From: Pseudomonadota bacterium
GTDB taxonomy: Bacteria > Pseudomonadota > Alphaproteobacteria > CACIAM-22H2
Length of the DNA: 5,197 nt
NCBI GenBank assembly: GCA_020161965.1
Contig: JAIUNH010000307.1
Coordinates: 1 to 5,197, forward strand
Direction: 5' to 3'
Part shown: positions 1 to 5,197 of the stretch, piece by piece
Position numbering within the stretch: the first letter of the stretch is position 1
How the letters are laid out: the number at the start of each line of letters is the position of its first letter
Made by a program: the position numbers and the translations under genes
Notes under the pieces: generated by a model
The model's database searches: none
What the model was told of the DNA's origin: nothing
Seen by the model: only the letters and a program-made list of their open reading frames with translations

Positions 1-1
1 G

Positions 2-1453
2 ATCCGCAAGTTCTATGAGCAGCGGGCCTACGCCCCGTTATGGTTTACAGCTGCCGGTCCGACGGACGCTGCGCGGCGCGTCATCGCGGAGTTCGAACAG
101 GCAGACAGCTGGGGATTGCGGCGGGACGACTTCACTCTTTCTGCTCTGGCGGCGCCTGATAGCTTACGCGATGACGATCAGCTGGCCTCAGCCGAATTCG
201 AACTCTCGACGCTCATTCTGAAATACGCGCGCCACGCAGGCGGCGGGCGCATCGGCGACCCTGAAAAGCAATTGTCCGACTACATTGACCGGCGTGCCCA
301 GTTGCCCGATCCGGCGGATGTGCTGGCGCGCGTGCATGACGCGGCCGAGCCCGTCTCTTCGCATGGCGGGACCGACAATTTGCGCTGGGTCGAGGACGGC
401 GATGCCGAAGACCTCGCCAAGCTGTTCGACAAAGACGAGGTCGCGACACTCGATCAAGCGACGCGCAACGAGATCGCGCGGCATCGCCGCTTGATCGAAA
501 CGCGCCGCGCGAGCAGTGCGGTGCGGCGCTGTCACGGCGATTTGCATCTGCGCAATATCTGCACGATCGACGGTGTGCCGGTGCCGTTCGACGGGATCGA
601 GTTCGACGATCGCGTGTCGTGCATCGACACGCTCTACGATCTCGCTTTTCCGATTTTCGATCTGATCCGCATCGGGCGGCGCGATCTCGCCAACGCGTTG
701 CTCGCGCGCTATCTGCAGCGCCGGCCCGACGAGGCGGGCCTCGCTTTGCTGCCGTTGTTCTTGTCGTTGCGCGCGGCGATCGCGGCCAAGACGCGCGGGT
801 TTTCCGCGGCCAATCAGAAGGACGAAACGCGCGCGCGCGAAGAGCGTGACGCCGCCGCGCGATGCTTCGCCTTGGCGCGGCCCTTCCTGGCGGAACGGCC
901 CAAGCCGATCCTCGCCGCCGTCGGGGGCTTGTCGGGATCGGGCAAATCGGCGGTCGCCGCCGGCATCGCGCCGCATCTCGGTGCCGCACCGGGCGCGGTC
1001 ATTCTGCGCACGGATGTCGAGCGCAAACGTTTGGCGGGTATCGAACCCGAAGCGACGCTGCCGCCCGAAAGCTATACGCGCGAAGCCAGCCGCGCGGTTT
1101 ATGAAAGCCTGTATGCGCGCGCGCGTGCGGCCCTTGCGGCCGGGCATGCGGTGGTCGTCGATGCGGTTTTCGCCGATCCGGCGGAGCGTCATACGATGCG
1201 CGACATCGCCCGTGCCGCCGGTGTAGAATTCCAAGGTCTGTGGCTCGATTGTCCGGCAAAAGTGCGGCTCGCGCGCGTCGCCGGACGGACGGACGACGCG
1301 TCGGATGCCGGTGTCGCCGTGGCGGCCGGGCAGAATTCGCGCGAGTTGGGGGAGATCGATTGGCGGCATCTCGATGCCGCCGCCGCGCCGGCACAAGTAA
1401 TTTCCGAGGCGTGCCGCGCGGTTGATGCAGGTCAATCCCAAACCGATATTTAG
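2..1453 (+). CDS. Chimeric frame: L,D-transpeptidase scaffold fragment joined to APH-like/P-loop kinase protein (5' partial)
   Basis: The frame is open from base 2, giving 483 residues up to the TAG at 1451-1453; no start lies in view, and an in-frame TTG at 116 has no ribosome binding site. Residues 1 to ~105 (FYEQRAYAPLWF, then a helical stretch with LKYARHAGGGRI and DYIDRR) resemble the scaffold region before the catalytic domain of YcbB-type L,D-transpeptidases. From HDAAEP (residue 112) on it matches the family that fuses an aminoglycoside-phosphotransferase-like kinase to a P-loop kinase. It has the catalytic loop HGDLHLRN (178-185, Asp180 and Asn185), the metal-binding Asp197 in FDGIEF, Walker A GLSGSGKS (309-316), RTDVERKRLAG (~336-346), VVVDAVF around Asp387, and DASDA (~432-436). 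The C-terminus looks complete, but the N-lobe of the phosphotransferase-like domain is missing, so kinase activity of that half is doubtful. No transpeptidase catalytic Cys domain is present. The substrate of this family is unknown to me. Domain calls are firm; whether the fusion is real is not. Confidence 0.85.
   Translation: MRKFYEQRAYAPLWFTAAGPTDAARRVIAEFEQADSWGLRRDDFTLSALAAPDSLRDDDQLASAEFELSTLILKYARHAGGGRIGDPEKQLSDYIDRRAQLPDPADVLARVHDAAEPVSSHGGTDNLRWVEDGDAEDLAKLFDKDEVATLDQATRNEIARHRRLIETRRASSAVRRCHGDLHLRNICTIDGVPVPFDGIEFDDRVSCIDTLYDLAFPIFDLIRIGRRDLANALLARYLQRRPDEAGLALLPLFLSLRAAIAAKTRGFSAANQKDETRAREERDAAARCFALARPFLAERPKPILAAVGGLSGSGKSAVAAGIAPHLGAAPGAVILRTDVERKRLAGIEPEATLPPESYTREASRAVYESLYARARAALAAGHAVVVDAVFADPAERHTMRDIARAAGVEFQGLWLDCPAKVRLARVAGRTDDASDAGVAVAAGQNSRELGEIDWRHLDAAAAPAQVISEACRAVDAGQSQTDI
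302..352 (+). other. Switch point between transpeptidase-like and phosphotransferase-like sequence
   Basis: Upstream of here the translated frame reads as transpeptidase scaffold (ending around DYIDRRAQLPDP). Downstream it reads as the phosphotransferase/kinase family (HDAAEP, then HGG and the HGDLHLRN loop). The bridging residues ADVLARV would fit either family, so the exact crossover cannot be placed by eye. The reading frame is kept. A GATC lies at 308-311, inside the switch zone. Confidence 0.6.
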
Positions 1454-1459
1454 GATGTA

Positions 1460-1481
1460 ATCTCCTTCGTGAAATGGAGGT
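1460..1481 (+). promoter_or_regulatory. Hairpin sequestering the ribosome binding site of the universal stress protein gene
   Basis: ATCTCC (1460-1465) can pair with GGAGGT (1476-1481), giving six base pairs including one G-T wobble and a 10-base loop. The whole Shine-Dalgarno GGAGG would then be in the stem, five bases before the ATG at 1486. The pairing is seen directly. A regulatory role, for example melting on heat, is inference, and a stem this short may be marginal. Confidence 0.35.
1476..1480 (+). promoter_or_regulatory. Ribosome binding site deciding the start of the universal stress protein
   Basis: A perfect GGAGG sits five bases before ATG 1486. An earlier in-frame ATG at 1474 overlaps this motif and has no site of its own, so 1486 is the likely start. 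Confidence 0.75.
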
Positions 1482-1485
1482 CGCT

Positions 1486-2313
1486 ATGGGCTTCAAGGTC
1501 GTACTCGTTCCGCTGTCCGGTTCCACTGCCGACGAACGCGCGCTGGCGACAGCCGCTGCCGTCGCGCGCAAATTCGGCGCGCGCGTCGAAGCGCTGCACG
1601 CCGCGGGCGATCCGCGCGATGCGGTACCCTTCGTGGGCGAAGGCGCTTCGGGCGCGCTGGTCGAACAGATCGTCGGCGCCGCGGAGAAGGATCTGAAGCG
1701 CCGCGCCGAGACCGCGCGCGCGACCTACGCCGCGTGGAGCAAATCCGCCGGTGTGGATTGCGAGATCATCGAGCCGGAAGGTTCGGAGGAAGACGCGATC
1801 GCCCGCTATGGCCGCTTCGCCGATCTGATCGTGCTGCCGCGCCCGTCGGAGGACGATCAAATCGCCTCGACCGTCGCGTTCGAAACGGCACTGCTGGAAA
1901 CCGGCCGCCCCGTGATGGTGGCGCCGTTGTCGGGCGACGTGTCGTTCGACGGCCCCGTCGCCTTCGCCTGGAACGGCAGCCGCGAAGCCGCGCGCGCGTT
2001 GGGGGCGGGCATGCAGTTCCTGAAGGGTGCGAGCAAGGTCGTCGCGATCGTCGCCGGCGTCAATGTCGCCGAGAACGATCAAGCGCCGCTCGAAGCCTAT
2101 ATGGCGAGCCACGGTTTGAAGATCGAAGTCGCGCGCGCCGACGTGCCGACGATCCAAGCGGGTCCGCATGTGCTCGCGGAATCGGCCAAGGCGGGCTGCG
2201 GCCTGCTGGTGATGGGCGCCTATACGCATAGCCGCCTGCGTCAGCTCGTGTTCGGCGGCGTCACGCGCCACGTCTTGCAGAACGCCACATTGCCGGTGCT
2301 GATGGCGCATTAA
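1486..2313 (+). CDS. Tandem-domain universal stress protein (UspA superfamily)
   Basis: This is a cytoplasmic protein of 275 residues, the usual size for two fused Usp domains of about 140 each. Domain 1 begins with the strand GFKVVLVPLSGS, with helix ERALATAAAVARKFGARVEAL after it; its last strand is RPVMVAPLSG near 141-150. Domain 2 begins at VAFAWNGSREAARAL (~158-172), the segment typical of the second repeat, and ends with VMGAYTHSRLRQLVFGGVTRHVL (in two parts, 242-253 and 254-264) and LPVLMAH. The classical ATP-binding signature G-2x-G-9x-G-S/T is degenerate: Gly244 and Gly257 are there, but Thr247 replaces the second Gly and Gly258 the Ser/Thr. Nucleotide binding is therefore uncertain. 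The gene starts 32 bases after the kinase stop and probably shares its transcript. The family is linked to survival under starvation, oxidative and other stress; the specific role here is unknown. Confidence 0.9.
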   Translation: MGFKVVLVPLSGSTADERALATAAAVARKFGARVEALHAAGDPRDAVPFVGEGASGALVEQIVGAAEKDLKRRAETARATYAAWSKSAGVDCEIIEPEGSEEDAIARYGRFADLIVLPRPSEDDQIASTVAFETALLETGRPVMVAPLSGDVSFDGPVAFAWNGSREAARALGAGMQFLKGASKVVAIVAGVNVAENDQAPLEAYMASHGLKIEVARADVPTIQAGPHVLAESAKAGCGLLVMGAYTHSRLRQLVFGGVTRHVLQNATLPVLMAH

Positions 2314-2334
2314 CACCACGCCACGAACGGCACC

Positions 2335-2363
2335 GGTAAGCCCGCCGGGGGGAGGGGCTTGCC
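2335..2363 (+). promoter_or_regulatory. Nine-base-pair hairpin abutting the start codon of the 93-residue protein gene
   Basis: GGTAAGCCC (2335-2343) pairs with GGGCTTGCC (2355-2363) over nine pairs, one of them G-T, with an 11-base loop (2344-2354). The loop holds most of the purine-rich ribosome binding site (GGAG of GGAGG), and the stem ends on the base before ATG 2364. No T-run follows, so it does not look like an intrinsic terminator. It could tune translation of the downstream gene or mark an RNA processing point behind the stress protein gene; both roles are inferred. Confidence 0.45.
2351..2355 (+). promoter_or_regulatory. Ribosome binding site of the 93-residue protein gene
   Basis: GGAGG, within a longer purine run beginning at 2347, lies eight bases before ATG 2364. 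It sits mostly in the loop of the hairpin at 2335-2363. Confidence 0.7.
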
Positions 2364-2645
2364 ATGTTGACCTGGGTGGATTGTCTGTCGCTCGCCGAGT
2401 TGACGGCGGACGAAGTGCGCGCGATCGCGGAGCACGAGCATATCTCCGAGATGGCGGCCGTCGAGCTCGGCGCCTTCCTGTGCCAGGATTCCGCCGGGGT
2501 GAAGCATGTGAAGGCGATGATCCTCGACGACATCGCCGGCGCGATCAAACGTGGCGACCATGTCCGCGCGGCGACGCTCAAACTCGCCTTGCGGCATTTC
2601 TGCCAAACGCATCCCAATAATCCGGAATGCGGCAAGCCGAACTGA
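2364..2645 (+). CDS. Small conserved protein of unknown function (93 aa)
   Basis: I cannot assign a named family, though the opening (MLTWVDCLSLAELT) and the layout resemble short uncharacterised proteins I associate with alphaproteobacteria. The sequence predicts a mostly helical, soluble protein with no signal peptide or membrane segment. It is unusually rich in possible metal ligands for its size: Cys at 7, 40, 80 and 89, and His at 24, 26, 48, 66, 78 and 83. These include EHEH (23-26) and a C-terminal cluster, HFCQTHPNNPEC (78-89). The start at ATG 2364 is backed by a strong GGAGG eight bases upstream. The stop lies 13 bases before the next gene, so co-translation with the 119-residue protein is likely. 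The coding call is solid because of the ribosome binding site and the neighbour-like codon use; metal binding is speculation. Confidence 0.8.
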   Translation: MLTWVDCLSLAELTADEVRAIAEHEHISEMAAVELGAFLCQDSAGVKHVKAMILDDIAGAIKRGDHVRAATLKLALRHFCQTHPNNPECGKPN

Positions 2646-2648
2646 ATT

Positions 2649-2653
2649 GGGGA
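2649..2653 (+). promoter_or_regulatory. Ribosome binding site of the 119-residue protein gene
   Basis: GGGGA lies five bases before ATG 2659 but only two before the adjacent ATG 2656. The spacing favours 2659 as the start. Confidence 0.55.
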
Positions 2654-2658
2654 ATATG

Positions 2659-3018
2659 ATGGCCTTGAAACATATCCGCCTCGAACTCGCGCGCACCAAA
2701 ACGAAGCCCGACGGCGATTCCGGCATCGGCTACGAGTTCGCGGCACCGCTGACGGCGGACGGCCATCTCGATCCCGAAGGCTGGAAGAAGGACAAGGACC
2801 GCTGCACCGTGCGCCGTTTCGCGCGCGGCGAAGCGGACGAAACCGGCCTGCTGATCCACGGGCGCGGCGCGCATTGGGCGTTTTCCTACGCGGCGGGTGC
2901 CGATGACGACGAGCCGATCTTCAAATTCGATCGCCATCGTTTCGTGCCCGGCGAATACGTGTCGATCACCGAGCATGACGGCGAAACGCTGCCGTTCAAG
3001 GTCGTTTCCGTCCGCTGA
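2659..3018 (+). CDS. Conserved protein of unknown function (119 aa)
   Basis: This is a soluble protein with no signal peptide, membrane helix or catalytic motif that I recognise. It alternates short strands with charged turns, which suggests a mainly beta fold: KHIRLELART, GYEFAAPL, DRCTVRRFARGE, WAFSYAAG, then DDDEPIFKFDRHRFVPGEYVS (in two parts, 82-92 and 93-102) and a final LPFKVVSV strand. The stretch from PIFKF to SITEHDG reads like a conserved core of a short family I have seen in alphaproteobacteria without a function. The start is ATG 2659; ATG 2656 immediately before it is possible and would add one Met. It follows the 93-residue gene by 13 bases, so the two are probably translated from one message. 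The frame is open further upstream inside the previous gene, but no ribosome binding site supports a longer protein. Confidence 0.8.
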   Translation: MALKHIRLELARTKTKPDGDSGIGYEFAAPLTADGHLDPEGWKKDKDRCTVRRFARGEADETGLLIHGRGAHWAFSYAAGADDDEPIFKFDRHRFVPGEYVSITEHDGETLPFKVVSVR

Positions 3019-3028
3019 GTTTGCGCGC

Positions 3029-3034
3029 TACACT
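3029..3034 (+). promoter_or_regulatory. Possible -10 element for a leaderless dehydrogenase transcript
   Basis: TACACT lies six bases before the A of ATG 3041, the spacing at which transcription would begin on or next to the start codon. There is no Shine-Dalgarno sequence before this gene. The upstream -35 match is poor (TTTCCG at 3005-3010, 18 bases away), so the call is tentative. Confidence 0.3.
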
Positions 3035-3040
3035 CCGCCG

Positions 3041-3781
3041 ATGGCGGAAGCTCAAAAAACCCTCGTCCTGACCGGCGCCTCGCGTGGAATCGGCCACGCG
3101 ACCGTGAAACGCTTCGCCTCGGCCGGGTGGCGGTTATTCACCTGTTCGCGCGAGGTCATTCCGGCCGATTGCCGGGTCGATCCCAATTGGGCGCATCACG
3201 TCGCCTGCGATTTGTCGCTGCCCGAGGATCGCCGCCGCTTCGTCGACGAGGTGAACGAGCGTCTGGGCGACGCGCCGCTGCATGCGCTGGTCAACAACGC
3301 GGGTGTGAGCCCCAAGACGCCCTATAAGGAACGTCTGGGCGTGTTGCATGGCGAACTCGACGCCTGGCACAAAGTGTTCGAGCTCAACTTCTTCGCGGCC
3401 CTGGATCTCACGCGCGGCTTCGCGGCGTCGCTGGCGCGCGCGCGCGGCTCGGTCGTCAACATCACCTCGATCGCGGCGCATCGCGCCCACCCGTTCGCGG
3501 GCTCGGCCTATTCGACGTCGAAGGCGGCGCTGTCGGGCCTGACGCGCGAAATGGCGGTCGAGCTCGCCCCGCTAGGCATTCGCGTCAACGCGGTGGCGCC
3601 GGGCGAGATCGTGACCGAAATGATCTCGCCGGAATACGAACCGCTGATCAACCGCATCCCGATGCAGCGCATGGGCACGGCGGCCGAAACGGCCGACGCG
3701 ATCTTCGCGCTGTGCTCGCCCGATTTTGCCTACGTGACCGGGGCCGAAATCCCGGTCAATGGCGGGCAGAATCTGGTTTAG
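3041..3781 (+). CDS. Short-chain dehydrogenase/reductase (SDR), classical type
   Basis: At 246 residues this is a full-length classical SDR, an NAD(P)-dependent oxidoreductase acting on an alcohol or carbonyl group in the cytoplasm. The Rossmann glycine motif is TGASRGIG (11-18). Asp57 in ACDLS fits the adenine-ring contact, NNAG is at 85-88, and the catalytic tetrad is Asn116, Ser143, Tyr157 and Lys161 (YSTSK). The APGEIVTEM segment (186-194) follows, and the C-terminus VTGAEIPVNGG is typical. Arg37 after the second strand (TCSR) hints at NADP(H), an inference only. The substrate cannot be told from sequence; it resembles the 3-oxoacyl-ACP reductase-like group, but no fatty-acid genes are nearby. 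The start at ATG 3041 places the first strand directly behind MAEAQ. Longer in-frame starts would add a low-complexity tail overlapping the previous gene. It begins 22 bases after that gene and ends overlapping the convergent hydrolase by 4 bases. Confidence 0.92.
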   Translation: MAEAQKTLVLTGASRGIGHATVKRFASAGWRLFTCSREVIPADCRVDPNWAHHVACDLSLPEDRRRFVDEVNERLGDAPLHALVNNAGVSPKTPYKERLGVLHGELDAWHKVFELNFFAALDLTRGFAASLARARGSVVNITSIAAHRAHPFAGSAYSTSKAALSGLTREMAVELAPLGIRVNAVAPGEIVTEMISPEYEPLINRIPMQRMGTAAETADAIFALCSPDFAYVTGAEIPVNGGQNLV

Positions 3782-4725
3782 TTCGTCACGCGCGGCGGCG
3801 GGTTGGGCAAAGCGCGCAAGGCTTGCGCGATCACGTCGCCGGATGCGCCGTTTGCGCACAGACCCAGCGCCGTTTCCGCGAAATCGACCAGATCGTGATG
3901 GCGCGCATCCGTCGTGCGCGCGAGCGGGATCAGCGTCGCCGCATGGCCGCGCGCGATCAGGCCGTCGTAATAGAGTTTTTGCGTGGCGAAGGGCACGTTC
4001 GTTTCGCGCGGATCGCCGATCACGAAAACACGCCGCGCCGGGTCTTTCGGCACGCGATCGAGCGAAACGTAAGGATCGAATCGCGTCAGCGTCGCACCCG
4101 GTTTGATCAGGCCGCGCGCTTCGAGATAAGCGCGATAGGCGACGGCCCCGGACGAGATCACGGCGCAACGCAGATCGTCACGGCGCGCCAGCATTTCGCC
4201 GACCAGCGTGCCGCCGCCGCTATGCCCGCCCAGCGCCCATTCGCGAATGCCGTAGCGGGATTTGAGCGCGTCGATCACAGCCGCAACCAAATCCGCTTCG
4301 ATCTTCCGGCCGCGCATCGCGTGGTGCTTGCCCGCACTGCCATAGGTGCCGGGCCGCGCCAGGAAGATCGCGGGCACGCCGAACCGCCGCGATAGTGATT
4401 CCATTTGCGCCGTCATCGTCGCAGGGCCGATACCCTTTTGGCGCTTGTCGGCGTTGTCGCCTTTCGGGCCCAGAATGTCGCCGTTGAGCCAAAGCGTGGC
4501 GATCGGATTGGCGCGTTGCGCCAAGCCGGCGGCGTAATAACGCAGGCAATAGCCCTCGACCCAAACGGCGGTCTCGGCCCGTTCGAAGGCGGCGCATTGG
4601 CGTTTGTCGATCGCGATTCCCGCGACGACGGCATCGGGATCGAACAATGCTGCTTCCGGGCGCGATTGGGCCTGTGCGGTACCCGCCAGCAACAGCACCA
4701 CGACCGCGATGCGTGCCGCGGTCAA
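3778..4725 (-). CDS. Secreted alpha/beta hydrolase (serine hydrolase fold)
   Basis: With the proposed TTG start the protein has 315 residues and opens with a short, classical signal peptide: Arg5, a hydrophobic core IAVVVLLLAGTA, and an AQA cleavage site after residue 19. This points to export to the periplasm or beyond. The nucleophile elbow is GHSGG (167-171, Ser169). Asp238 in VIGDP and His276 or His277 in ARHHD are well placed to complete the triad. Four Cys remain after cleavage (44, 60, 187, 290) and could form disulfides; Cys44/Cys60 is a plausible pair. The elbow resembles the prolyl-oligopeptidase-like and dienelactone-hydrolase-like superfamily, but the substrate is unknown. The TTG overlaps the TGA of the upstream PadR gene, and no ribosome binding site is seen, consistent with translational coupling. 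An ATG at 4800 would bury the signal peptide behind 25 basic residues, so I reject it. Confidence 0.82.
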   Translation of the reverse strand: MTAARIAVVVLLLAGTAQAQSRPEAALFDPDAVVAGIAIDKRQCAAFERAETAVWVEGYCLRYYAAGLAQRANPIATLWLNGDILGPKGDNADKRQKGIGPATMTAQMESLSRRFGVPAIFLARPGTYGSAGKHHAMRGRKIEADLVAAVIDALKSRYGIREWALGGHSGGGTLVGEMLARRDDLRCAVISSGAVAYRAYLEARGLIKPGATLTRFDPYVSLDRVPKDPARRVFVIGDPRETNVPFATQKLYYDGLIARGHAATLIPLARTTDARHHDLVDFAETALGLCANGASGDVIAQALRALPNPPPRVTN

Positions 4726-5197
4726 ACTTGCTGGGTCGCGCGTTTGGCGGCGTACCAATCGCGCCAGCGTTCGGCCTCGGCGATATCCTGCGCAAGCCAT
4801 TCGCCCATCAGCCCGTCGGCGCCGCGCGCGACGAGGTCTTTGAGGCGCGCGATCTCGCTTTCCGCGAGTTCGACGAGTTGGTCGAGCTGCGCCGCGCGAT
4901 CTTCGGGCGGCAGCAATTCCAGAAAGCGCAGCTTCAGCGCCACGACCATCTTGGAAAGATCGGTCATCGGCCCGCGCACGGGGCCACGTAAAAGATCGCG
5001 CAGCGCCTCGCGGCCTTTATCGGTCAGCGTCAATTCGCTTTCGGCGGTCAGGCTTTGACCGGGACCGGCGCGTTTGCCGACCGTTTCGATCATGCCGTCG
5101 TAGCGCAACTGCTCGATCGATACGCCCAGCACGTCGAGCGACGGGCCCATCAGGCGCGACACGAACCCGCGCACCGACATCGACAAGGCGCCCAACG
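4722..5197 (-). CDS. PadR-family transcriptional regulator (5' partial, runs off the right edge)
   Basis: The frame is open to the last base, and about 157 residues up to the TGA at 4724-4722 are visible. The N-terminal helices of the winged helix are outside the window. What remains fits PadR-type regulators: SLDVLGVSIEQLRYDGMIETV reads as recognition helix and turn (seen in two parts around residues 20-40). It is followed by a wing with ELTLTDKGREALRDLL, then long amphipathic helices (KLRFLELLPPEDRAAQLDQL, LVELAESEIARLKDLV, WLAQDIAEAERWRDWYAAK) like the PadR C-terminal dimerisation domain. Such proteins are usually repressors that bind palindromes near their own or a neighbouring gene and respond to small molecules. 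The operator would lie beyond the right edge. It overlaps the hydrolase start and is probably co-transcribed with it. A MarR-like protein is the alternative, but the C-terminal helical domain favours PadR. Confidence 0.75.
   Translation of the reverse strand, partial: LGALSMSVRGFVSRLMGPSLDVLGVSIEQLRYDGMIETVGKRAGPGQSLTAESELTLTDKGREALRDLLRGPVRGPMTDLSKMVVALKLRFLELLPPEDRAAQLDQLVELAESEIARLKDLVARGADGLMGEWLAQDIAEAERWRDWYAAKRATQQV

Noticed and set aside
1..500. Intact aminoglycoside resistance kinase or intact cell-wall L,D-transpeptidase
   Set aside because: The phosphotransferase-like part lacks its N-lobe and belongs to a family not known for drug resistance. The transpeptidase part lacks its catalytic Cys domain.
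188..1441. Long open frame of 417 codons on the minus strand opposite the chimeric kinase gene
   Set aside because: It is rich in Arg, Gln and His with no recognisable domain, and it mirrors a plus-strand frame with clear motifs. Long antisense frames are expected in GC-rich DNA.
116..1453. TTG at 116 as the true start of the kinase gene
   Set aside because: No ribosome binding site precedes it, and the frame with recognisable transpeptidase-like sequence continues to the left edge, so the gene is better called 5' partial.
1450..2319. Minus-strand open frame of 289 codons opposite the universal stress protein gene
   Set aside because: Its composition is skewed to Arg, Gln and Ala, it has no motif, and the plus strand carries a convincing Usp protein with a ribosome binding site. 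It is a shadow frame.
2335..2363. Intrinsic terminator after the universal stress protein gene
   Set aside because: The stem is strong, but no T-run follows and the ribosome binding site and start codon of the next gene are built into it.
3712..4395. Plus-strand frame of 227 codons across the hydrolase gene
   Set aside because: It overlaps two well-supported genes, has no family resemblance and is Arg-rich. The minus-strand hydrolase has a signal peptide and a catalytic triad.
4722..5197. TTG at 5195 or ATG near 5180 as the regulator's start
   Set aside because: The first recognition elements of the winged helix would be missing, so the frame most likely continues beyond the window.

Overview
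The window is dense, GC-rich coding DNA (about 62% G+C by hand count over bases 1-300). Codon style, Shine-Dalgarno use and protein families all look alphaproteobacterial, probably Rhodospirillales or a relative; this lineage call is an inference. I see no rRNA, tRNA, CRISPR array, insertion sequence or phage gene, and no gene-free stretch longer than about 50 bases.

Plus strand, 1-3781: five genes in the same direction with short gaps. The first reading frame is open at the left edge and looks chimeric. Its first ~105 residues resemble the N-terminal scaffold region of YcbB-type L,D-transpeptidases. From about base 310 to the stop at 1453 it is the C-terminal four-fifths of a two-domain protein: an aminoglycoside-phosphotransferase-like kinase followed by a P-loop kinase. 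After it come a tandem-domain universal stress protein (1486-2313), two small conserved proteins of unknown function (2364-2645 and 2659-3018) and a classical short-chain dehydrogenase/reductase (3041-3781). Gaps of 32, 50, 13 and 22 bases suggest a loose operon, although the last gene may have its own promoter and a leaderless start.

Minus strand, 5197-3778: a PadR-type regulator, cut off at the right edge, is followed by an exported alpha/beta hydrolase. The hydrolase probably starts at a TTG that overlaps the regulator's stop codon. Its stop overlaps the dehydrogenase stop by 4 bases, so the two transcription units converge with no intergenic space.

The points most worth a second look are the transpeptidase/phosphotransferase junction (real fusion, recombination scar or assembly/cloning chimera), two hairpins that involve the ribosome binding sites of the stress protein and of the 93-residue protein, and the regulator-hydrolase pair. 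I did not find a convincing new defence or mobile system here.
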